A DNA stretch of 64,000 bases from Selaginella moellendorffii (lineage: Eukaryota; Streptophyta; Lycopodiopsida; Selaginellales; Selaginellaceae). Made by a program: the position numbers and the translations under genes. Each line of letters starts with the position of its first letter. The stretch's first letter is position 1. Positions 55,513 to 64,000 of this stretch are shown here, in pieces. The DNA lies in NCBI RefSeq assembly GCF_000143415.4, contig NW_003314290.1:487470-551469 (forward strand), written 5' to 3'. Below the pieces are notes generated by a model. That model had not been told where the DNA came from. It saw only the letters and a list, made by a program, of their open reading frames with translations, and made no database searches.

Positions 55513-58500
55513 TTACAAGGCGGATGTGCACAGAGCATTTGCGTAGTAATGCTTTTGTTGTGGATATGCACTTGCTTCAGGTTGGCTCGACGTGTGGAGC
55601 AGACCACTCAAAAGAGATGGCGCGAACACGGGAGGGTACGTGACACTGCGGACGATTAGTTTACCATCCAGCAAGAGCATGCGCAGGAGCTCCTTTACAG
55701 TCTGAGCCAAAAAAGTTGGAAGTTCAAAATCGAGTAATAGGAGCCTTGAGTATAAGTACCTGTGGATTGAGGACGTTCATCCGCTTGACCAGATTGTCCT
55801 GGAAAAAGAAAAATGCATTAGAAACAGCCAAGTGCCAAAAGTCAATACAGACCTCAGTGATTCCGGGGTTCAGTGTTACAATGCCCATAACGCGACGGAT
55901 TAGTCCCTTCAATATTTTCATGTTTAGACTTCCGTTAGACGTTATCCAAGGAAGGATTGGAAGCGTGCTGGTCAAATCGGCTACGTCAGCCGTGTTGCAT
56001 GCCTTGTGTTCGTTGCTTCCTCCTTCAATGGGATCAATGTCCATGAATGTCGAAGTGGAAGCACCATCTCCCATGAAAACGTCGCTCTTTTCGATGCTTT
56101 TCCCTGGACTGGAAAGCAGAAGCGAGCCCCTGTCCGTCTTCTTTGTAGAAAACTGAAGAAAGTACCGGCCAGCAAAGGCCTGAGAAAGAACACGAACGTG
56201 GTCGAACGCGTTCACCTACATAAAAAAAGCCAGACAAAATATAAAAACATCGAAAACTCAGAATTTACCTTCTTCACAACGCCAGAGGACTCCAGAGAGT
56301 CCACATATTTCTCCACGAGATCCGTACCAAGGCGTTGGCCAAGGTCCTTGATGTTTACACCTTCCTCACCAGCATTTTCGATTTCGGTTTGCATTGCCGC
56401 AAGTAAACCAGGCTCGAGAATTTCGTCACCTTCCGTGCCAGAAACCTTCTCCAGATTTTCTGCGCCTGGAACTTCGAAAGAAGGTGTTTCTGATGGACCC
56501 GGTTCCAGCTCGCCTTGGCATCTAGAGAGCAAATCCGGAAGAGTAAAGGTCTCTCGGTGTAAAAGAACATCGATGCCAGGAAATCCTCGCTCACGACGAA
56601 CTGCTTGGTAGACTTCGTCCTTGTCTTCGAGTCTCGCCTTTACAGTTCTTGCACCTTGTTCCTGGTTGTCTGGCTTGCGCTTGAAACCGCAACCGATTGA
56701 TCTCGGGTCTTCGCTCTCGCCAATCCCATTAGCCGGTACGCTCGGTTTCAATGTAAGTTCTCCTGTGGTAACTCTCCCAAATAATTGTAGAAGCTTGCCA
56801 CAAGTGTCTTCGGTTGAGTATGGAACCCATTCTTGATCAATGTCAGTTCTGCGCTCCTGAAGCCATTTAGACATTGCAAAGGATTCTTCGGCAGTTGAGC
56901 CAGGAAACCTCGTTGCAAACGCGTTCTGATAGAAAGTATCGGACAGAACGAAGGATTGAGCACCCTGACCGGACGCCTGTGTAACATTATGAAATTAGCG
57001 AAAGTCTCGAACAAACGAATCATAAACAATAAGGAGACTTACCACCATCCCGTGATCCTTCAGAAAGTTAAAAGCTGTAAACACGTCTGCCTCTTTGAAC
57101 TGATGAAGTGCATCCATAAAAGCCTTCGGCAACTGCACGTCGTCACTGTTTACCGACGTGTTCAAGAATACCAGCTTGATAAACTCGATCGCGTTGGCAA
57201 CTCCAACCGAACCGTGCACAAGTTGCTCAGTGGTCAGACACTGAAGCGATGCCGGCTTTTTCTTCACTTTCTTTCTGACCCGTCGTGAGCGAAGGGCGAT
57301 AACACCACCAGTCTTGTTCGGTTTTATAGGAGGCCGTTTGCTTACTTGCATAAGCCCAGCAGCAGAAGACAGGTGTAGTGGATCGACTGTGATGCTTCCA
57401 CTTGTTGAAGCTTCAACGGTCTCAGTTGCACTATTGTATAGCGATGTTGCAACGATACGCTTGTTGTGGCACGGCTTGTTGTAGCACGATCGTACTAAGT
57501 TCTTGCATCTGATGATTTCGTCGATCGCCGAGACCACGGACGCGTCTTCAGGATTATCCCAGTAATACTCCGGTTGCTCGTGCAGAACTCTGATAGGTGC
57601 AGGCGGAATAAGCTCTCCGTCTTCCACTACTTGTTCTTCACATGTACTACTGGTCCCTTGATCCTCGATACTCTCCATCAACTGGCAGTATTTCTCATAC
57701 CGCGCTGAAAGTAGCGAGCATAGATTCAAAATGGCCTTCTTCACGGTTGCCTCGGACTTCAGAATGGAAATCCGCCTGCGACAGACTAATGGTGCTGCTG
57801 GAAGACCGGGAATCAAATTCCAGTCCACGCGGTTCATCTTTGCACCCAATAAAGCCCGCTGTTTCGCATAAGCAAAGAAAAGTACTCTGCAGAAAAAAAC
57901 AGAGAATTAAAATAGCGAGAAAGACCACAAAGCTTACCTGTCCAGCTTGTCCGACCACGGAAATCTTCTTGATCTCGACGGCTTCAATTTGGTTACGATA
58001 CTTATATGATTAACATGGTCCCCCATATCGTCTGCATCATCCACTTCTTTTTCCATCTGTGTTGCTTCGGAGATTCCGGACGTAAACATTTGTCCCATTT
58101 CATGTCTGGAATTGTCTTCAGTAACTAAGACCTGTGGAGGCGCTGGATGACTGCTGGCAAACGTGTCCATAAAACTAGGTTCAGTTTTCTGTAACGATTG
58201 GAGTCGGACACGACGATTTTTTTCATAAGAGACTCGTAGGACCTGCGTATGAAGTTTAGTTCGAAATTTGAAATTTTGAATATAATACCTGTTCAAGTGT
58301 AAGGTTCAGATCTTTAGCAATTTTTGCACATTCCTGTATCGACTTCCGCTTTTCTGGCCCACCTTCGTTCATTCTTCTCACAAGATCATTACGTTGATCG
58401 ATTGTCATGATTCGAAGTGAGGTCCAAGACCGCAAGCCAAAAAGCTGACAGATAGAATATTAGAGCCAGCAAAATATTCAGATCAAACAACCTCAGGAAC

Positions 58501-61500
58501 ACTTGAACCAGGGAAGGCGTGCCTCGCAATACCAGGTTCTGCACCGGAAAAGAAGTACTCCAAAGTTTGCCAGTAATTATCGAGGCCTTCTTTCGTATTG
58601 ATGTCAAACTCGTGGCGGCCTCGCGGATTGTAGTCATAAGTTTCCCTCGTAAGAGATGGAAGGGGCTGCGGTGCTGGCTGTTCGATGTACATATGTTCCT
58701 CCATGGCATATGTAAGAGAAGCCTCAATCATTGATATAGAGAGGCTGCCAAGATGCCAACGGTCTTGTAAAACGACCGGACCATGCCCGATAACAATCCG
58801 TATAAGCTGCAGAATGAACGAGATAAGATAGTATGCAGGAGAATAAAAAAACTTACTTTCAGACGACGAAGAATATCCACGAGCCATGCCAAACGTCCTC
58901 CAGCAGAATTCTCCAGCAAAATAACTTGTTCACCTTCGGGAAGGTCACGAAGCCGCATGCCTTGTCTGCAACGCTCTGTCAAGTTGTCGATCACTCTATT
59001 CGAGCCAACCATTTGGAGAAATAACTCCAGCGGCATAGACTGTACTGCAGCCATCAATCCGAAGACTCGGTACCCTCTCCCATCCGTCAAGCGTGGTGTA
59101 CCAAACTCGAGGCCCATATCTTCGTCCAAAAAGTCATTGGTGTAGTTCCAAAGGAAATAATGCAGCATCCGAGCTCTGACCATTTTTGCCGGCACGAACC
59201 CGTTAGCTTGAAGGGCCACTGTCTTGGCTGCATCAATCTGTGATAATAAGGGCGCTTTCTTGTGTTTCACCTTCATCCTTCTCAAGCCAGTAAGAACAGG
59301 TACCGTGTTGACTGACGCCTTCTCGCGGGGTAACCCGTGACCACGGCTTTCCATGTCAAACTTTCGAATACGTTCGTGAATAACGCTGAGCAAGTCAGGC
59401 TCCACCTTCACTGACGGAAGAAGAACGACCTCCGCAGTTCTCTTGCGACCGCAGTTCGTCGACCCGGGCATGCTCAGCAGAATGCACTTGCATCGGCCTT
59501 CACGTTGGAGCTTCTGAAGAGTTCGAGTCAATGTCTTTCTGTCCATCATGGTCTTCCGGTTACTTATGCTTTCAAGCCATCGGTGAAGCTCAGCTCGCAC
59601 TACATATTTTTCCTCCTAAAACAATATCGTCAGTCGGCCGATAGTATACTAAAAAAGAGCGTTCTTTACCTGTAACCTTTCCAGAATGCGTTGCTCTCGT
59701 TGTAAACTCGTAGTCGTTACAGTCAAGCAAGGATATGGTTGCCCGATTCGAAACAAAGATGGAGGCGGAAAGCTGCTGGCTGGCGTAGTAGGAACCGGCG
59801 TAATATCCATCCCTTCGGGAGTTTCGTTAATAGCTGGACTGAGAGCCTCCGTAGCTGGCAGGGTTGTAATGACTGTGTTTCCAGCATCCGTCTCGGTATC
59901 AATCTTGACCATGGACTCTGTCAATGAATCGCTTTCGACCTTCTTCGCGTTCTTGCGAATCAGAGGAAGCTTCTGAACTCTTTTGAGGCTGTCACTCGAA
60001 GGCACCGTAGCTTCTTCCATATTTTCAAGTGGATCTTGAGTATCTTCATCCTGTTCTGCAGGGACCTCTCTTGTGCGGTGAGTGGTTCTCAGTCGATACA
60101 ATGTTGAGCGCTTGTGATTCTCCGCTTCGAAAAGAATGCCGTTCTTTATGGTCATGTTTTGAATCCGGTAATAGTTTCTCTTGTTATTAAGTCCAATCCT
60201 CTTCCAAACCTATGCAACAACAGAAGGTTACAATTATTGAAGTTTATGTATGTCCTACCTTACCTCCATCATCATCAGGCCCTCTCTCCCCCCTTCATCA
60301 ATCATGTCATAAATCTGTTGATCAACAGAAAGTTCCACAAGCTGTTCCGTAACTTGACCTCTCTTTGGGCCTTTCAACTGTTGCTCGGTATCCGCTTCAA
60401 CAGAGGTAGAAGCGCTAAACTCGTGTTCGTTGAAAGCCTTCAGCAGCTGAATGCAGGATCTTACCTGGACATAGCACAATGCGTTTACATGAACATGGAA
60501 CATGTAGTGCAGATTTTTACCTTGCGGCCCACTTTTGCCTCTATAATGGTGACAAAACCTGCCTCTTTCAGCCTTTTCATCAGCTGTTTAAACATAATTA
60601 AGCATGCAATCTTTGTGAAGAGGAAAAACACCACTAACCCTCCGCCAAGCACGGTGTCCAGAAGACATTCGATAGCCCAGTGTAAGCTTCAGATCAGAGA
60701 CAACAAGAACCTTCACAGAAAATTCCACAGTTAGCGAGCCAAAAGTCCAAAATCCTCTAGCGAACCTTGCCCTCCGCTTGTTGCAGCTTATCACAGATAG
60801 CTTTCATGGCAGGCAAGTCGTCGTTGATCATCAAATGCTTCCCCTTGGAGTGATTGTCATCAGCGTCGTCGGGATCCTCTGGAAACGCAGCGTCCTCGGC
60901 ACCATTGGATATCTCAAACCGCTGGTGCGAATTCAAAGTTAAATGCCTGGCGTATCTCGTAAGATGGACCAAGTTTGTCAAAACTATCGAGCCTCCACCC
61001 TTCGCTGTGTCCTTATTCCTCACAAGCGTGGACCTCCTCACGACCAGGCCACGCGATTCGAGGCTCCGGAGGATATAAAAAAGCTTGTTTCCTTCCACCT
61101 TGAAATCCTTACCGAGCTGATTCTGTGTCACTCCCTCAGTCCTGGAAGAAAAATCCGAAAAGACTAAGCTATCAACTCAAGTTCTCTACAATCGCGAATT
61201 TCACGTACCGTGCCTTAGCAAGACGCTCGAGAATGGAGTGTTGAATCTGAGAAGGCTGTGTGTCGGCGTGCCTGATATCGTAGAGACCCAAGCACGCATC
61301 TCGGATGTCCTGAGAGGCAACCACGACCAATTCCAAGCTCTCGGCGCTCTGCAAAGACTGAATCGAGGGATCCGAGGCCGGCATTGCTGCTGCATTGGAC
61401 TGGCCCGAGAATTTGAAGCTCAGCCCCGGCACCGCGAGCAATCCCCGCCACACCGCCTGCTTGACGTGATCGTCGACGTGAATTTCCAGCCCCGCGGGCG

Positions 61501-61652
61501 TGGCCTGGAGGAAGGCCCAGAGTTTGGCGAGAAGGCATCCTGCGCAAAGCGATCGATCGGCTGGAGAAGAAGAAAAATGCCGGCCATCACTAACCTTGTT
61601 CTCCCTCGGCCGCAATCTCCTGGAGCGCGGCCGCGACGAGCTTGTCCGCCAT
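55513..61652 (-). CDS. GTF3C1: TFIIIC largest subunit (B-block binding)
   Basis: TFIIIC binds the B box of tRNA genes and recruits TFIIIB for RNA polymerase III. Sixteen exons join in one frame to 1772 aa (exon starts on the minus strand: 61652, 61539, 61141, 60710, 60583, 60464, 60209, 59615, 58806, 58444, 58242, 57886, 56976, 56215, 55798, 55701); introns are 46-67 nt. The N-terminal region has a winged-helix domain TEGVTQNQLGKDFKVEGNKL..FYILRSLESRGLVVR, the family's B-block domain, followed by a second winged-helix-like part (VWKRIGLNNKRNYYRI) and a third near DRKTLTRTLQKLQREGRCKC. Acidic low-complexity stretches separate them. Length fits plant orthologues (about 1800 aa). Intron 1 uses acceptor GCGCAG at 61540 (55 nt) in preference to an AG that would give a 34-nt intron. 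It is divergent from the PGI gene. Confidence 0.9.
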
Positions 61653-61674
61653 GCCCGCGCGCTCTCTCCTTTCA

Positions 61675-61682
61675 AAACCCTA
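61675..61682 (+). promoter_or_regulatory. Telo-box
   Basis: AAACCCTA lies 23 bases upstream of the TFIIIC start at 61652, in the interval shared with the divergent PGI gene. Confidence 0.45.
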
Positions 61683-61805
61683 GCGATGAAAGCGCAAGAG
61701 TGTAATATTCCATCTCCTACCCTAAACAGAGGCTGCTACGTGGCGGCATTTGAGTGGGCTTAAAGCGGGCATGTCATTAGAGACTGGGAGAAATTTAATT
61801 TAGCT

Positions 61806-62166
61806 ATGGTGTTGTCAGTCCATGCTGCCATTTCCTCACACCAGCCCCTCTCGGCCTCGCCGGAGCAGCGACTTCCATCGCCTTCCAGTGGAGCTGCGCC
61901 ATCGGCGCTGCCCCTAAGCAGGTAATCCATCTCTTTGATTCCTCCCAAGGCAATTCGCGCCTCTGGAAACCCCAATCTCCATCTCCATCGATTGATTTGG
62001 ATGCGCAGAGCGCCGATTTGCAAGAAATCCTTGATCGCCTTATCTCACGCCGGCGGGAGCATCGCCAGGAATACTCGCTGCGGCGTCACTGTAGAGGTTC
62101 TATGATCGATATTTTGGAAGAAATATTCTCAATCGAGCAGTGCTTTTCCAGGCGATTGGCGATATC
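61806..62166 (+). other. Optional 5' coding exons of PGI (transit-peptide-like)
   Basis: ATG at 61806 opens a frame that splices through 61806-61921, 62009-62090 and 62152-62166 (introns of 87 and 61 nt, both GT..AG) directly into the PGI ATG at 62167. It adds 71 residues rich in Ser, Ala, Pro and Leu with one acidic residue before the last few (MVLSVHAAISSHQPLSASP..), which looks like a plastid transit peptide. It may instead be a spliced 5' untranslated leader that happens to be open. Confidence 0.45.
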
Positions 62167-64000
62167 ATGGCGGCTACTGGATTGATATCCGAGAGTGAGG
62201 CTTGGATCGATTTGAAGGTGAGTGTAGCGTCTTCTCTTTACCTTTTCTTCTCGCGAGCTGATTGATCGGACAATGTGTGTAGGATCATGTCGCGGAGATC
62301 AACAAGACGCATTTGAGGGAGCTTTTGACTGATACGTCTCGATGCGAGGGGATGATCAAGTAAGCCTTGACAAAAATATAGAAAATGATTGTATGACAAA
62401 ATTTGTTTTTCGTGGCGCAGGGAGCATGACGGGATATTGATAGACTTTTCTAGGCAGCGAGCAACGCAAAAAACCATGGAAAAGCTTTTTTCGCTTTCCA
62501 AGGTTGGTTGCATTTTTCCTTTCTTTTTGGCTCTATCCCCATTCTTGTTTTGGACAGGAAGCAAAGCTGGAGGAGAAAATAAAGAAGATGTTTATCGGAG
62601 AACACGTAAAGAGCCTTTGCTCCTCCTAATCTTGAAAATCTTGATGATCACCATTCTTTTGTTATAGATCAATAGCACCGAGGATCGGGCGGTTCTTCAT
62701 GTGGCGCTTAGAGCTCCAAGAACTGAACACATTTTCGAGAGTGGTCGGGATGTTGTTCCAGACGTCTGGGAAGTACTGGACAAAATCAAGGATTTTTCAG
62801 ATAGAGTGCGAAGTGGCACTTGGGTAAGTGACCCCAAAACTTTTTCTTTTTGTCTTTTTTTTCTTTCTTTTGAGGTAGTTTGCTAATCTGCGTTTATCTA
62901 TTAGGTGGGAGCTACAGGGAAGCCCCTAACAGATGTTGTAGCGATAGGAATCGGTGGAAGTTTTTTGGGCCCTCTTTTTGTTCATACAGCTTTGCAAACA
63001 GGTCTTTTGAACCAACTTCAAGCTTCCCTTTTTAACGCTGTGTCCGTGCAGAGCCTGAGACTGCCAAAGCTGCGCGTAATCGAAAACTTCGATTGTAAGT
63101 ATGTTCTTGCGTTTAAGATTTTTAAGCGTTTCTTTTTTGTTTAAGCGCAGCCTTTCAAATGTAGATCCTATTGACGTTGCACGGGCTTTGAATGGTTTGA
63201 AGCAAGAAACAACCCTTGGTATGTGCGTTTTGTTGAAGTTTGTATAGTTAATTATTCTCTCACTTTGTAGTGGTGATCGTTTCCAAAACCTTCACAACCG
63301 CGGAAACTATGTTGAATGCAAGGACTGTGCGGTCCTGGATCACATCGGCGCTTGGGTATGTGTTTTAACACTGGCTGGATTGTGTGACTGGTTGATGTCT
63401 GATGTTACAGGTCAAATGCAGTCTCTAAGCACATGGTTGCTGTCAGTACAAACGTGAAGGTGCGATTAAAATTTTCCTTTTGCGAACTTTGTAGCGTGAT
63501 CTTGTGACAGCTCGTGAAAGAGTTTGGCATCGACCCTGAAAATGCGTTTGCTTTTTGGGATTGGGTTGGAGGTCGCTATAGTGGTGAGTAAATCTGAGCA
63601 AGAAGCCTCCTGTGCTTTTAACTAATGTCTCGGTCGATTCAGTATGCAGTGCTGTTGGGGTGCTCCCATTGTCTCTACAATATGGATTTGAGAACATTAC
63701 CAAGTATGCTATCATTGTCTAGTCAACAGGGTTTTACAAACTTGCACTATAGGTTCCTCGAGGGAGCTTGGAGCATTGACCAGCATTTTCGTACCGCACC
63801 TTTTGAGAATAACTTGCCTGTAAGTATATTGCTGATATCAGTGTAGAACTTATGAAGTGTCATTTTCAGGTTCTATTGGGTCTATTGAGCGTATGGAATG
63901 CGAGTTTTCTTGGATGTCCCGCACTGGTACGGTCCCACAGCATTCTATGTGAGCTAAATTGCTGCATGATCAACCATGTAGGCTATCCTGCCATATTGTC
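62167..64000 (+). CDS. PGI: Glucose-6-phosphate isomerase, cytosolic type, 3' end outside window
   Basis: This interconverts glucose 6-phosphate and fructose 6-phosphate. Fifteen exons are visible, the last cut at 64000; exon ends include 62217, 62359, 62502, 62605, 62823, 63001, 63094, 63218, 63355, 63459, 63583, 63703, 63819 and 63926. The product begins [17 protein letters not shown] and follows plant cytosolic PGI closely: [76 protein letters not shown]. It contains the PGI signature around [10 protein letters not shown] and the phosphate-binding GIGGS loop and SKTFTT. The Arg of the usual YPARAIL near the break is Leu here (CPALAIL). Upstream exons may add a transit peptide (61806-62166). 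Divergent from TFIIIC. Confidence 0.93.

Noticed and set aside
640-55852. Stopless introns with length divisible by three (641-694, 821-877, 45452-45559, 52667-52717, 55043-55102, 55799-55852)
   Set aside because: Six among about 45 short introns is close to chance for lengths near 55 nt, so I do not claim a regulated read-through system.
61561-61594. A 34-nt first intron in the TFIIIC gene
   Set aside because: Too short for plant splicing. The downstream AG at 61540 gives a 55-nt intron in the same frame and is preferred.

Overview
The window is nuclear DNA of a land plant, most likely a lycophyte of the Selaginella type. Three things point there. Many introns are tiny, often 50-58 nt, with GT..AG ends. 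There are plant-only families: PLS-class PPR proteins, an RS2Z splicing factor and a bZIP17/28-like factor. Two compact, GC-richer gene islands are separated by AT-rich nested transposons. The species call is inference; plant origin is firm.

Layout. 0-7 kb: end of a coiled-coil gene, an unresolved low-complexity stretch, PPR debris, and one intact single-exon gene (6.0-6.9 kb) that faintly resembles PD-(D/E)XK nuclease-fold proteins. 7-21.6 kb: AT-rich repeats dominated by a large element with about 1-kb terminal inverted repeats, holding nested foldback and minisatellite elements; a TRIM lies just outside it. 22-23.6 kb: a small uncharacterised minus-strand gene divergent from a ubiquitin-specific protease. 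24-42 kb: LRR and PPR fossils, two more TRIMs with perfect 5-bp target-site duplications, a decayed Ty3/gypsy element, a 2.3-kb foldback element next to it, and an 860-base assembly gap.

42.6-64 kb is a dense gene island: a membrane-tethered bZIP17/28-like factor (+), methionine sulfoxide reductase A (+), two tandem PPR proteins (-), an RS2Z splicing factor (-), a class IIA HAD protein (+), the largest TFIIIC subunit (-, 16 exons reconstructed) and glucose-6-phosphate isomerase (+, runs off the end). Three gene pairs are divergent with short shared promoters, and telo-box motifs (AAACCCTA) sit just upstream of five start codons.

The genes do not form one pathway; they are housekeeping functions (organelle RNA processing, splicing, Pol III transcription, sugar metabolism, protein repair, ER stress). 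The most notable observations are: an OSB-type PDF motif spliced onto the N-terminus of a PPR protein; a cytosolic-type glucose-6-phosphate isomerase with an optional transit-peptide-like extension; a bZIP17/28-like protein that lacks the invariant basic-region Asn; and a TRIM family whose insertion is confirmed by a paralogous empty site inside the same window.
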